Source of the DNA: Actinernus sp. WN-2022
Taxonomy: Eukaryota > Cnidaria > Anthozoa > Actiniaria > Actinernidae
Reading direction: 5' to 3'
DNA length: 64,000 nucleotides
Assembly (NCBI GenBank): GCA_030867875.1
Contig: JAOWCC010000577.1
Span: forward strand, 90,191,740 to 90,255,739
Shown here piece after piece: positions 49,616 to 63,599 of this stretch. Each line of letters begins with the position of its first letter. Position 1 is the first letter of the stretch. A program made the position numbers and the translations under genes. The notes under the pieces were generated by a model. It made no database searches. It was not told the DNA's origin and saw nothing but the letters and a program-made list of their open reading frames with translations.

Positions 49616-50382
49616 TTGTCATCCCAAATAATACTGGGGTACTCTAACACTCGCTTTATCCTCGTGTTATAGAACGTCACTCTAGTGTGAATAGAGAGGG
49701 GATGATTTATGCGTGCAAGAAAGTATTTTCCGTACGTACCTTAAAATAGCCTCGATATCGGAGACGTGTCTCATCTTGCCACGATAAAATGAAACTGTTT
49801 AGAATGTTCTACCACTTACAATTAAATATAATGTTCAATGGTTGCATGCCAGGTATAATATGTCAAGTTTGAACGCCGAACAATGCACGTTAAAAAGAAA
49901 ATCACCCACCTTCTCTCGCCTTACCCTTATTTCAGTACTACATACAGGGTGTCTCAAAAGTTCGTGCCCCTAATTTAAAATTGTATATCTCCTTTAAATG
50001 TCGCAATTTGAACGACATTTTCGCAAGACAATTGCTAAATTTTGTTTTCATTAATATTGTAAATTTATCCATAATTTCAACAAAAACAATATTTTGTTCA
50101 CGCCAAAATATTGTCTGCAGTTTTATAGACATCAGAGCTGCAAACACTCTATTTAGCCAATCAGCAACGAGATAGTGACTTGAATATATATTAATAACAA
50201 TGATAGTATTAATTAGCCAGTGGTACATCCACGAGGTGACTCTTCGTCCACCGGTGGGCCTTTGACGTCATTATCGAAGAAGACATGAAGGTATAACCAT
50301 TTGCAGTTCTTAAATGAGATTGATTGATTCACAAACGCAGCACCTTGTACTCAGATATTCTAAGGCCGATGTGTTGGTCCGG

Positions 50383-50460
50383 CCAGAGTGTGGAACCGCA
50401 ACTTTTCCTCTTGACAGACCGGCGTTTAACCACTAACCTAACAGCTGTAACCGGGAGGCA
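50383..50460 (-). repeat. Second tRNA-derived (SINE-like) sequence
   Basis: On the minus strand TAGGTTAGTGGTTAAACGCCGG resembles an A box, and GCGGTTCCACACTC a weak B box. No acceptor stem is visible. It is similar in layout to 49,282-49,364. Confidence 0.35.
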
Positions 50461-50505
50461 GTAAATACAAAAGAGATCGACAATGTTTGAAAAAATATAA
50501 GGGCT

Positions 50506-51936
50506 GGTGGCGAATGGTGTCTAGAAAAATAGTCGGTAAGTCTCGAAATCTCGCATTTTATAGGTCGAGTCTCGATTTTTGTTTACTTTGCCCGTCTCGG
50601 AGTCTCGGATTGTTTTTGGTGAGGGGCTCGGAGTCGTGCCTTTTTACTTTTATTATTAGCTTTTGTATTTTTGGCGGCCTCTTTATGTTTTCATAAGGTA
50701 TGAGAAAGACAGCTAATTGGTTGAATATAGCAATAACATGACTTTTTGAGGGCATATTGTTTATTTGTGTCCCTTGTAGTGTCATTTGCACCCTCGCTAC
50801 GCTCGGGCGCAAATGGCACTACGCGGGCCACAAATAAACAATATGTCCCGACAAAAAAGGCATGTTGTTATCATTATCATCAATATACAAGGCCAAATAA
50901 CTGATAAAATACTTTACTGAATTATCATTCGGCATAATCAGCTTACTAAAAGCTGGGGGTGTACAAAAGTATTATAATAGTTAACATTGTTCTTAAAAAA
51001 CATAATGATCTCTGAACTCATAAAGATCTCTGAACTTGACGATCGCGCGCTTTTGAAATGGTTTCCTCGCGAAATCTGATTGGCCAACACCAATCGCACG
51101 ATCCATTCTCAGCCAATCAGAAGCAGGGCGGTAAATGTGTTTGCAGCCCGCCCGGTTCGTCATCGGCCCGCTACTTTGAGAGCTTTCGCGAGGCCGGTTT
51201 TCTATTTGCATTTTGGCCGCGTATTTTGATGATAATAAAGGAATAACCATGGGAGGGCATATTGTTTATTTGCGCCCTTGTAGTGTCATTTGCGGCCCGA
51301 GCGTAGCGAGCTTTGAGCTCTTTTAACTTTGAGCTTTCGTTTCTCGCACCATTACATGATTTCTTTAACACCCCTAAGAAGTGGCTCTCTTTGTATTTTC
51401 CGCCTGATCAGCTTCTGCTTCTAGCTTATCCCCAAATCAGAATTTTGACTGCTTATTTCTTCCATTTTAATTGATAAAATAGGCTTTGGTATTGTTTTTA
51501 TTGATGAGCTTTCGTTCTACGAGAAACTGCAGTTCAAAACTTGCCGCAAGAGTTTTGCACTTGAATGGTTTTCCCACGTTAACAAATGATTGGTTAAAAT
51601 GCATCGGATGACGAACCGAGAACCAATCAGCTATAGGGGTGATAATGCATAAGTAGCCCGTTGAAAGTCATTTGCCGCCCGCAGAGCGCGTGTTTTCAAG
51701 AGGCCGGTTTTCCATTTGGCCGCGTATATTGATAATGATGGTGACTAATTACTCACCTGGTGTGATGGGTACTGGGTGTTCCGTTCAGTAATAACTACAA
51801 TAACAACAGTCTCGGGCTTGGATTTTGAAAACGGACGAGCTCGGCCTCGGATTTTGAAGTTTCGAAGTCTCGGGCTGGGATTTTGAAAACGCAAGTCTCG
51901 GCGTCTCGCAAAGTCTCGGATTTACCATTCGCCACC
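50506..51936. mobile_element. 1.4-kb element with GGTGGCGAATGGT inverted ends and internal insertion
   Basis: GGTGGCGAATGGT at 50,506-50,518 is inverted at 51,924-51,936. Both subterminal regions are rich in GTCTCG(G) repeats. Inside, GAGGGCATATTGTTTATTTG occurs at 50,748 and 51,253. The first of these also forms a hairpin with its inverse at 50,829-50,848. No transposase frame is visible. Confidence 0.55.
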
Positions 51937-51944
51937 CCTAATAT

Positions 51945-54900
51945 ATATAACTTTTCTATTCGGTCGGTTATCGGCGATCATATTAACAGTTAATTTAGAT
52001 GTTTTGTCAATCGAAGCAAACCTGCTTGATGTACGTGTATATAATTTCGTTTCTCTCTTATACATACTCCGGCTACTCGTAACGCATCAATACTATTGTA
52101 AAAGCGTTGATTGTGGTTTTAACCGGCGTCGTAAGTTCCCCTTAGAAAGGTTTATCAGATATTGGGCGTTTATGTAATCGTTTCAATTAGTTCACAGGCC
52201 GACCGAATTGTCATAATTATCATGAGGATTGCGGTTTATATTACCTTGGTGATGTTTAAATAGAGTTTTCCCCATTTTGCCAAGTTATAAAACACTACAC
52301 ATGTTGTTGCTCGTTAGTATATAATATATTATAGTTATCTTCAGTTGTAACGTGATGTAAATAAGACAAGGTTTGTAAGATACAATTCGGTTTTAAATTT
52401 TGGATATTACAATTTGGATAATTACACCTTCACCTCAGTTCCAGTATATGATCTGAATAAATCGATAATTATGCAGATACAGGAGCCCATAACCTGACAG
52501 ATAACAGTAATATTAATAATTATAATAACAGGAGCTGTTATAAAAATAATGACAATAATAAATAAAAGTATTTTATTTCACTGAATTTTGAGAGTCAAGA
52601 TGATAGCCGGTTAGTATCGATATCAAGTGAAGAGTCTCGGACAGGCGTAAAAACGTTTTTGTGTGCCTCCTCTAGGGAGATATTGATTTGTTTACATGCG
52701 TGCCTGAGAAGATAGTAGGTGTTAATATGCTACCGAATAACACATTTTCAGTGATTTATGTATTTTGCATCACATCTACATTTTGTATCAAACTCTGTTC
52801 AGTTTTACCTGCCTTGAAAGTAATATCTTCCCTGTGATTTTAATAATAAGCAATTCTAAATTCATTTAATATGGGTGCACACAGTAATGGCTCCATCACA
52901 AATACTTTTTTTTTCAATACGGCGTACTGCAATTCAACAACGATGCTTTTAAAGTAAATCTATTTTTCCTGGGGAAAGATGCTAAATGTAAGTTCCTGGT
53001 ATTGCATTTGCTTTGTACATAGCTTACTTTTGGATTAGATTCAATTGTTTTTATGTTTCATCAATCAGCAACTAACCCCAGTGCATAATATATATGGGTA
53101 AGGTCGAAAACACAAATGAAAACATCAAATGTTGCGAAGACTGCGAAGAGTATTCATTTGATTTGGCAAATCAATTCGAAATTCAACAAATATTAATAAG
53201 TTAGTTACCTTCCCTGATCTTCTTGTTACAGGACTTTAAGGCAGCTCGTTACTTACGATGTTTACCATTTTTCAACAGAAGCCTTTCATAGAGCATGCCG
53301 ATTCCCATTGAGTTGTTAATTATGCATAAGCACGTCTCCTCACAGGATACCTACCGAGTAAATACATTTACCACCGGGATTGACAGGCCTGAGAAATGAC
53401 GTACCAATTTAAGGTAACATCATTACAAAATATACAAAGAAGACAAAATAACACCCTCGCTGCTCTGTGATTAAATTGAATACGAAAATGAGTAAGTTGG
53501 ATAATATGAATTATCTTCTGTAACACTGTTAAATAATTAGATTTAAAACAAATCAAAAGTGTACTTCAAAGTAGAAATCACAGAACGAAATCGCGAACAT
53601 TGCAATAATGACATTTGGGAAGCTTTGCTTTCAAATATGGTCAGTGCATCAAGGTCATTCAGTTATGATCCAGATTCAAACGAACAATTTCATTTTAAGT
53701 AGAATATACAGTAAGACAAAACAATGAGTTTATCATGAATAACGGCCTTCAGTTCTGAATTTCATTTGTTCTGGAAATTTAAGCTGAGATGAACGAATAA
53801 AAAAACTATAGGCTGTTTAACCGTTATAAGGCTAATAAAATTAGTGATTCTTTTTATGATTCCTCGCCGGCAGTGGTTCGAAGCCCAATTAGTGTTAAGG
53901 GACCATTGACATATTTCGTTGCTATACAACACCGTCGCTATGCTCGCAGCAGCAGATGCGATTTTGACTTCCGGCTTTTGCTAGCCTGAGAAAACAGCCG
54001 ACTCGGGCGATATGAGTCGGCTGTCGTCTCAGGTTAGTTTTATGCGTGTCCCCCGGCCACCCGATAGTTTTAATACTTACATATGTTCCAATGGAGACTA
54101 TTATTGTGCCAGTATTCCCTGAATTAAGAACTGATGCTTAAATGTTGGGTAATACAAACAACCACAGGCAAGTATATAACTTACACAGTGATCATAGTCT
54201 ATTAATCATGCGCGGATCTTGACCTTCATTATCGTATCAGTGCCTGCAAAAATGTCCTCCAGTGGGTAAGGGAGGAGCGCATTGTGGTTGGCCACGCAAG
54301 GGATTGTGGTTGAAACAGAGTTTTTGGCGCAACGAACCATTGCGAGATTTTGTTCAAATTATTAATTGCTGCGCAACAAATGCAATGGATTAAAATAGGA
54401 TGGAAGTGCGCAGAGGCTGAAATAGCCCGTTACGTTCCTCTGCTTATCTTGTGAAAAACATTACAGTACACACTTAAAACGATGAAGAGGTGAACTGCGA
54501 TAACTATTATCGATCAGCGAGAGGATGAACCATGACAAATACAATACAATACATTTCATTAGTTCATCCCTACTGAGATTTTCAGAACTAATTTACAATA
54601 ATAAATTAAGACTAACCTACCCTAATTAATCAATTAATTAATTAATTTAGAGTGTGAACTAATAATAATGTTCATAATAATTACAGTGTTAAAAGTATAT
54701 ATAAAAATATTTTGATCTCTTTTAATTTCCTTCCTTGCGTTGATTTTGAAACTACAGATGTTATAACTGGACTTGGTGTGTGAGCTGAGAGCGCGGCAGT
54801 GCTGTGAATTTGGTCAAGTTTTATTTTGCACAGAGTTGTTAAGCGATCTAATTTATAGTGAAAAAAAAAGCCAAGGTCAGGTAAGTTATCGCAAAGAAAC

Positions 54901-56760
54901 GTTATGAAAACCTAGTCATCACGAAGGAAGATGATCACGAAGGAAGAAAACAATGACAATAGCCTTCTTCGTTATATGACTGGAAGCGATCAATAATGAC
55001 ACAGAATGTCGTGTTTTAATTAAGTGTCAGCTTTAGTTCCTTATAGCCTAAACTACGAGAATTAAAAAAGAATTAAAGACTAAATATTCAAATCATTATT
55101 GCACAACTCAATAATAGTAATAAACTGTTCACCATACCACAATCATGCAACAACATGCTCAACAATTGTTCTTCAGTCCCGTTACGTCCCGCGCGTGTCC
55201 CGTAACTTGTTTTTGTCCCGTGATGCCTTGCGCTTTAACATGTGCTTTTGCTGAGCTGTGAGTGTCGCCAGCCGTGTGTTTGTCCATTTATCCGCTCATT
55301 TTGGTAGGTTTCTGTGGCTTTATGTTTGTGATATCGTCTGCTAGAAGTTAAGCATTGTGTGTAAGTTCTGTTTATGTGTTTTTCCAGGTTTTTACCGTCA
55401 AATCCGACAAATCTACTCAAATAGTGAGAATCACAAGTGCATGTAAACCGTGAGTCAGATCCTTGAAGTCAAACCATTAAACGCGTTAAACCATTTTGAT
55501 CCGCTGGCGATACACTTTGTAATGCTTGCAGCCTTGAAGAGTGCATGTACACCATTGTTTGAGTTTTTCTTAAGAACCAGTTTTCGCGCGCTGAAATATG
55601 ATTGATTATTACTCTCGCAAGCTTATTTTAGGAGCGCTTCCTTACAAAACCTTCCAGTCATGGAAGGTCAAGGCAAATTCAAATACTGAATTCGACACTG
55701 TTAAAGTGATAAGGAAAAGAACTTACACAATTTATTTGTAATTCATAAGGGTGCTAACCAATCTACGCGCAGCATTCAAGTAAACCTGATACGAAATTGT
55801 TGTTAGCCCTTATAGTATTCTCGTATCTTGACAAGACGTCCGTAAATCCACTTGCAAAATGTGAAGAAAAAAAACAATAACAGAGAAAAGAAGAAAACTG
55901 AAAGAAGAAAGAACATCTCTCTCGCGTGGAATGGTGTTATGTTAATTTCTTGTTCTTCCCTTACCCGAAACGGCTTTGTATTTTTTTAATTGCAATTTGT
56001 TATTCCTTTAGTATCTGTTCTCGCACTGGGAACGTTGCTGTGTCATGTTGTGACTAGTATTACATAATTTATTTAATTTCTGTGACATTAGTGGACGCAT
56101 TCATCAATTAGCATATAATAATTAGGTCCAGCCATTTTATGAAGCTCAACATGAAAATATCCAGACTTCAAACCAGGATCATAAACATTTCTCACAGGTT
56201 ACTAATTGAGGAAATTGGTCACAATATATTTGGGCCGCTTCGACACGCAAAAAGCTGGTTTATACATTCACATCAGACATCGAAATTCTTATATTTTGAT
56301 TATTTTGAATTGGAGTACACATGTACATTCAAGCAAAGCAACGAAAGCAAGCAACGAATACTATGGACCTATAATTTTGCTTGTTTCTCAATTTATAGCC
56401 TGCTTTCAGGCGGTAGATGGTGTTTTTTTCGCGCAGCAAACGGATCATCGAAGCGGCCGCCATATTGGCCGAGCGTGATTGAGACCTGGGATCGAATGAC
56501 AAATGGAGGGGGGGGGAGGACGGGGGGAGAAGCAGAAAGGAAAGACCGCCTGCCCGAAAACCCGTGGTTTCTAACGCAAGCAAGCAAGTACTACATTAAT
56601 AAATACAATATTTTTTTCTTTTAGCAATTTTTACAATTTGTAAACGTCTTTGATGTTTGAGCGGAAAATTTGGTTTGACAAGTGAATCCGGTCATTAACA
56701 GGTTAAGCTTAAATACCAATTTCATTTTTTAAAGCGATTCTGGTGTAGGTGTAGGTGAAA
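51945..56760. other. Non-coding stretch, no gene recognised
   Basis: No credible coding frame. A palindrome at 53,982-54,036 (CTAGCCTGAGAAAACAGCCGAC / GTCGGCTGTCGTCTCAGGTTAG) is a short MITE. An (AATT)n run lies at 54,631. CAAGCAAGCAA-type repeats occur near 56,330 and 56,575 in opposite relation, flanking a G-rich (GGGGGGGG) stretch at 56,508, and may bound another repeat. Confidence 0.45.
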
Positions 56761-56765
56761 GGATA

Positions 56766-59700
56766 ATGGAAAATTGCTGTATCTATGGTGAAGGTTTTGG
56801 CGATGGCAAGCCTACATCAGTATTCACTCAGAAGGGTACTGACAGTATCAATCGTGCAGATTACAAGGTGACACCATTAATAGTGTTCAAGTTGCTAACA
56901 GAGTTCATAAAAAATGCCGTCTGGAGCTCATTAGGCCAAGTAAAGCAAATTCTAAACCCAGTAAAGTAGAATCTGAGGCCGCTATAAGTCGCCGTTCAAT
57001 CAAGCCAAAATTAAACTCGAAAGAGCATTGCTTTTTCTGTGGCCAAACTGCGAAATATGATGGCAAAAAGAAGGGATTTGATGTAATTCCTGTGAGAACT
57101 AAAGACTTTCAGGACTCGATAGCGAAGATATGCAAAGAGAGGGGTGATGAATGGTCGGAAATTGTGTTAGGTCGACTAGAGTATGCGCAGGATATTCATG
57201 CTGCAGACGCTGTATATCATCAGGCGTGCAGCGTTAACTTTTGTACTGGTAAACAAATCCCAAGACAGCACTGCAATGACGCGGGCAATGACAAGGGCAT
57301 AAAACGACTAAAGCAAGGACGGCCAGTCGACACAGCGAAGACTACGGCGTTTCTAAAGGTTGTGCAATACCTCGAGGAAAACGACGAAAGCAAATAACAA
57401 TTGGAGATCTAACAAAGAAGATGGAAGAGTACCTTGAGGGTACTGAAGAACAGGCATATAGCACCGTGTACATGAAAGCAAAATTACAACAACATCTTGG
57501 AGACAAAATTGTGATCGCTACCATAAAGAAAAAAGCTAATGTAGTTACTTTTCAGCGCACAGCGGAATCGATAATAAACGAGTTTTATTATCAACCAAAG
57601 AATGAAATTTATGAGGAAGAGAAAGCCAGAATAGTCGAGACCGCTGCCAGGCTAATTAAGAGTGATGTCAAGAATATAGATGTCTCAAACGATAATTACC
57701 CGTCAAGTGCTGAAATGTCTTCAATCGAACATACATTAAAGTTTGTTCCTGATCTGTTGCATATCTTTCTAAGAACCCTATTTGTTGGCAAAGATGTGAG
57801 CTTAAAGCTTGCTTCCGTGGGACAAGCAATTGTCCAGGCTGCAAGACCAAGAATCATTTTGGCACCTCTACAGCTAGGCCTTGGTGTGCAAATGCATCAT
57901 CACTTTGCGTCAAAATTCGTTATCGACTCATTACACTCGCACGGATTCTGTGCTTCATACAATAATGTCCAGAAATATGAACGAAGTGCTGCCGTTACTC
58001 AAGGGCCAGATATACCAGGCTACATTAAAGGCCGCTTCGTCCAATATGTTGCCGATAATGACGTGGAAACAGAGGAAATAGCTGCAGCTGGGCGAATAGA
58101 TATTCGTCATTGTAACGGACCAAGTGAGGATGCCCCAAGACTACTGTACAGAGAACTAAAGAATTTGAGGGTGAAAGATACAACGGCGAATCTCGACCTT
58201 CTGTGGAAGCTGACTCAACCACTACTACAATCCCCTCGGCCTGCGTGGTCGGGCACGATGCAGAAGGTATGCAATGGCCGCTATCCTGGCGAGTCTTCGG
58301 TGATGTTTCTCCCGATGATTGACTTGGACCCGAGTGATATGAGTTGCATATATTCTACACTTGTATTTATTAGTGAACAAGCGAAGCGCTATAGTATTGC
58401 ACCAGTCATAACATTTGACCAGCCATTATGGTGGAAGGCGCTGATGATTATCCTAAATGAGCCTCAAGGAAGTGAGATTAAACCCATTGTTCTTAGATTA
58501 GGAGGTCTCCACATTGAAATGAGCTTCCTTGGCTGCCTTGGCCATCTGATGGCGGGATCTGGAATAGAAGAAGTGCTTGAACTAGTGTATGCCAAAGATG
58601 CTGTTGGACACATGCTTAGTGGAAAGGCAGTGGCCCGAGCAATCAGAGGTCATTTCCTCGTTGACGCAGCTCTCAATGCATTGCTGGTGTGCGATACGTT
58701 CGACGTCCCCTTGCCAGTCACCATTGGCGCAGAAAGCGAAGCACTGGAAACACAGGGCGATCCGGTAGAATTGGAGGAATAAGAAGAGACTGCTGCTAAA
58801 CTACAGCCTATTGAAACATATCTGGAATTAGCAGGAGTACTCTATAAAGAGCTTGTGGAAGATCCAAGTTTGGCTGACCAAGTGTGCACCGCAGATGTTC
58901 TCAAAACAATAGGAAAGAAACTGGAAGAGAAACGAGGTTGTATGCAGAGCCAACGCACTGCCGTTCTTTGGATGGAGTATATGAACATGGTGGATATTCT
59001 TCGGAAGTTCATTAAAGCAGAACGCACAGGAAATTGGAATCTGCACCTTCAAGCAGTGTATAATATGCTCCCCTACTTTGCTGCTGCGGGGCACAACCTC
59101 TATGCGAAATCTGCGTACATCTACCTCCAGCTGATGCATGACCTTCAACAGACACATCCAGACGTGTACAACAGCTTTCTAGATGGTCTACATGTTGTGC
59201 GTCGCAGTGATCGCTTTTGGGCTGGATTATCTACAGATCTTGTAATTGAGCAGGTATTAATGCGAAGTGTGAAGACGAGTGGTGGGCTTACCAGAGGTCG
59301 GGGAATGTCAGATACACAGCGTTTGGTTTGGTTGATGTCGATGCCTGCTTGCGCAGATGTCAACAACGCTATGCAGAATCTGACAAACATTAAGTTCCAC
59401 ACGAGCGAGCAGCATAAGGACACAAAACAGGCGAGGAAGGAGCGTGATCATAAGGACACCAACAAGATCATTGGTTACCTTTCCCAAAGAAATCCATTCA
59501 GTTCGGATTCAACTCTGCGCAACATTGCAACTGGCGTCGTAGCGGAGGTAGGTGTTAATTGCGACAAGTCCAAGGAAGAAGGAGAGAAAATACTTAGCTC
59601 GATGATTGGTAAGAATGTTCTTAACCACTCATTTCGAAGAAAAGACCAAGTAGTAACACTTGCATAGAAAACTGCGGTAAAATTCAGCGACGGCAACGTC

Positions 59701-61043
59701 CAAGCAGATCCGCAGCTCCTGTTTCAAAGGCTCAGTTTTGTTGCTACCAGTGGGCGATACGACAACTCTCAGTCACTTTTTCGTTACGAAATGTGCAGCT
59801 TTCCGCCATCTCTATTTGACTCTTCACTTCTACCAAAGACAGCTAACAAACCAGCGTTAGCAGACGCCATTTGGTCAATTACGAAGGACAGTCAGACGGC
59901 TGGTCCCACTGGAAGTGTCCACTTTGTTCTCGATGGAGGTGCTTTGCTACACCGAGTGTTCTGGCCACGTGGCCTGACATATAACGCTATTTGATCGCTA
60001 TACGTTCAGTATGTAGAGCGCAGGTATGACAAGGCCACTGTAGTGTTTGATGGATATGAGGACGGACGTGCGGACCAACGGTTGTCTTTGATCATGACAT
60101 GGTCATCACATTAAAGAAGGATGAGTTCCTATCAAACAAGGCTAACAAACAGAGGTTTGTCAATCTACTTGGTGACAGGCTAAAACAAGCAGGATGCACC
60201 ATTGTTCACGCTACAGGTGATGCAGATCTTTTAATCGTCCAGGCAGCAATTCAGTTTGCAAGATCTATCGCGACCGTTGTCGTTGGTGATGACACTGACC
60301 TTCTTGTACTCCTGTGCTACCATGTAGAGATGAATGCCAATGACCTATACTTCAAGCAAAGAGCAAAGACCCGCAGAGTATGGAACATCAAGAAAACGAA
60401 GGCTGCGCTAAGACTTGATGCATGCTCAAACATTTTGTTTGTGCACGCGCTCCTTGGTTGCGATTCGACCTCTCGGCTTCACGGAATTGGAAAAGGAGTA
60501 GCACTAAAGAAGATAAAGACAGATGCGCAGTTTATCCAGCAAGCGACTGTGTTTAACTGCCCAGCTGCTACAAAAGATGACATCATTGCAGCGAGTGAGA
60601 GTGCTCTGCTGTGCCTTTACAACAGCGGATCTGATGGAAGCCTTGATTCCTTGCGCTATGCTAGATTTTGCCATAAAGTTGCTACAGGAAACACATGTGT
60701 ACAGCCAGAAAGTCTTCCTCCGACATCAGCAGCTGCTGGCTATCACAGTCTTAGTGTATATTTCCAGGTGCAGCAATGGAAAGGAGCACCACTGCAGCCA
60801 CAAGACTGGGGATGGAGGTTGTCGAATGGAAAGCTTCTCCCCATACGAACAGACCTGCCTCCAGCACATGACTCGTTATTGGAAGTTATCAGATGTAACT
60901 GCAAGACAGATTGTAACACCCAAAGATGTTCTTGTAAGAAGCATGTATTGGACTGCTCCGCTGCTTGTGGAGTATGCAGGGGCCAAAGCTGTGTGAATTC
61001 GGCCGCTACAGACCTTGACGCTGGTTCAAATGTTGACTGTTGA
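56766..61043 (+). pseudogene. Decayed intronless copy of a large cnidarian gene family (PIN/FEN-like segment plus Cys-rich end)
   Basis: Plus-strand frames read continuously except for damage. The N-terminus (CCIYGEGFGDGKP) is followed by HCFFCGQTAKYDGKKKG, a Cys pair of a zinc-binding module, and HAADAVYHQACSVNF. The middle holds GLGVQMHHHFASKFVIDSLH, APVITFDQPLWWKALMIILN and RLGGLHIEMSFLGCLGHLMA. ATGDADLLIVQAAIQF and VVGDDTDLLVLLCYH resemble a PIN/FEN nuclease core. The end is a CXC-like Cys cluster (RCNCKTDCNTQRCSCKKHVL). In-frame stops lie at 58,780, 59,665 and 59,992. Frameshifts lie near 56,880, 57,392 and 60,075. I recall many such uncharacterised copies in coral genomes; lack of introns suggests a retrocopy or a mobile gene. 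Confidence 0.75.
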
Positions 61044-61292
61044 CGGCATGTTGCATATTTATCCTATTTATTACAAAGTTTGATTTTCCTAGTGACTCGT
61101 CCTAGAGTTCATCTTCCGATACGATTTCGTACTATATATAGGATATCCAAGTGATGGTATCTATGATTTACATTTGTACGCCAGAAAATTCGACATATCA
61201 CGCCAGTATAAACTTTCTCTTGTAGAAATAGTCATTATACCATAACTAACACCGCGACAGTCAACTTAACTCAACAAGCCCACCAAGATCCA

Positions 61293-62085
61293 TTGACTAC
61301 GGATCACAACGACATAACAGTACAGAAACGTAAACGGACCCGACGTAAGAACACTAAGAAACAGCATGATAAAAGCAAACACGTACTTCTTGATACCTCA
61401 GCTGTAATTAATCTATCTAATATTACTCTTTCTGATGACGCAATCCAAGTCCTTGCACACGGCTTAACGTTTTGCCATAATCCCCGACTAATCAACTGGT
61501 CGGAAGTTAATGCTGACTTTGACGAATTTGCACGACGTATGCGACTCACTTAATTATTTTATGACGAAACTAATAGCAAATACGAACGTAATCCTTTTCA
61601 CCCTAAAAGCTCTTGGACACCTCCTATAGACAGAGATGCTGCACTTAATGCTTTTTTAAGCGCCGTTAAACAATAAATACTTTCAACGAAACCTACCAGT
61701 ATTATATTGTTGACCATCTTTCTAAACTCCAACGTAAAGCCTTATATAACCTCAAACGACGACACGACGTGGTAATCAAATCCGCTGACAAAGGATCGGG
61801 AACAGTTGTAATGGACAAAACATGGTACATCGACGAATGTAATCGACAACTTAACAATCCTACATTTTATAAACAACTTGATGCCGACAAAACCAACGAC
61901 ACACAGAAACGAGTAACATAATACGTTAATCGTATGTTCAACGAAAACATGATTGATATGAAAACAAGACAGTACCTCGTACATAACGACGCCAAACCAG
62001 GACGCTTCTACATATTACCTAAAATACACAAAAACAATAAACCTGGACGACCCATAATATCCTCTAATAATCACCCCACACAGGA
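61293..62085 (+). pseudogene. Penelope-like element, N-terminal and first RT motifs
   Basis: The first frame (61,293-61,553) has a basic stretch (RKRTRRKNTKKQHDKSKHVL) followed by VINLSNITLSDDAIQVLAHG and LTFCHNPRLINWSEV, the N-terminal signature of Penelope-like RTs. Further frames show FHPKSSWTPPIDRDAALNAF, VVIKSADKGSGTVVMDKTWY and [20 protein letters not shown], the first RT motifs. Stops and frameshifts are frequent. It ends at about 62,085. It is on the opposite strand from the 3' half at 41.2 kb and is a separate copy. Confidence 0.8.
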
Positions 62086-63470
62086 GGGAGGGGGCGTCTC
62101 AATTGCTTGGCCAATCAGCATTTCGGGAGAGTCATGTTGACAGTATGGCGTCACATAGCAACGGAGTGAACGCTTCCCGTAAATTGTTCAGTTCAGCGTG
62201 AACGCTATTTAGTTAGGGACAAAAAGAGGTCAAAAGTTGAGGTTTAACGTTGCTTTGTCCAACAATGTCATGTAAGTGTTGATGGTTTATGTCTTTATGT
62301 TACACATTTAATCGATTAATCAGTCATCAAAAAAGTTTAAACCGCTCTAACAAGAAGTTAATTGAGCTCTTGTTGTTTTCCGGGGAGGACATTTTGGTTC
62401 GAAAAGAGCAGAACTTAGTTTACATATTTTCAGATTTCTCGAGATAACGGGTGAATTGTTAACCCAAACTAGGAGGTTTTATTCACACTTTCTTGATCTT
62501 TTTTAGCAACTTAAGTAAAACTATGCAACTTGTGTATGTTTGGTTCTGCTCATCAATCCTTTTGAGTGCTGAAGTTGCAGTTTGCTCGTTTGTTTGCCGT
62601 GTAAATACTAACAACATAGAGAAGGACAGCGAGGTAAAACGGTTCTGAAATTCGTTTAAAATTAGTCCAGACATAGCTAAGAAACACAGAAAGATACCCT
62701 GTAAGTTCTGTCGATTTTTGTCCAAGATTTACGTTGAAAATGGAAAACTAAAAACTCCATACGAATGCTATTGAAAAATACCATTTACATAGCTTGGGCT
62801 ACCTGTGGTGTACGAGTGCTTATCGCCTAAAACTATATGTTATTCGGCTTAAAAACAATAATCAGCCTATTGTTTTAGCCACAACAACCTCAAGCAGTTT
62901 AAGAGAGCCTTTAAGAGATACGGTACTCTCTTAAACAAATTATTATGTGCAGAATACCCTGGTACTTTGTTAATTAATAATACATTTTCATTCAGTGATC
63001 TTTTGAAGTGGCAGCTAGCTAGGGTTATCTGCAGTTTATAACCAAGGCCCCTTTATTTTTTCAACAACAATAAATCAATACAAATTATAGTGAACCATAA
63101 TAGAAGCTTGGGCCTGCCTGTGATAAAAAGAAGCATATCTACAAATCATGATGCTCAGACTGACCCAATAATGGTTAACTCAAAAAGCAATACAACTCTC
63201 TCCCCCTTCACCCAAAATTGTTTAGTGCAAATTTAGCTAGGCAGCATGATGTAAGGCTAGTTTCTTCAATGAAATAATCACATTTTGATCAACTGTTTGA
63301 TGGTGTAACAGAGATTGAACCAGAAGGGTCCTTTTGCAAGTGTCCTGGCATTTAATTTCCTTTGGAAGCAGACAAAACGAGACAATGGGGAATGGCACAA
63401 TGGTGCAGCCTGGCTCATTCGCTGGTGTAATCATTGCCTCTAGCAATCTCCATATTCCTTTAAATATCTT
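62086..63470. other. Non-coding stretch, no gene recognised
   Basis: I see no coding or RNA feature. It begins with GGGGGCGTCTCAATTGCTTGGCCAATCAGC, possibly the start of another repeat. Confidence 0.35.
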
Positions 63471-63473
63471 GAA

Positions 63474-63530
63474 TAATATTAATTAATAATATTAATTAAT
63501 AATATTAATTAATAATAATAATTATATAAG
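63474..63530. repeat. AATATTAATTAAT tandem repeat
   Basis: A 17-18-bp unit (AATAATATTAATTAAT) is repeated about three times and is itself nearly palindromic. It is AT-only. Confidence 0.8.
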
Positions 63531-63599
63531 CTTGAGATTGATTTATTAACTTTGTTGGTAGTCTGCATTGCTGGCTCTAGACAGCAAACATTTGGGTGG

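Noticed and set aside
49938..50228. Open frame and CAGGGTGTCTCAAAAGT start as a mariner-type transposon end
   Set aside because: No matching inverted end or transposase motif was found nearby, so the border cannot be supported.
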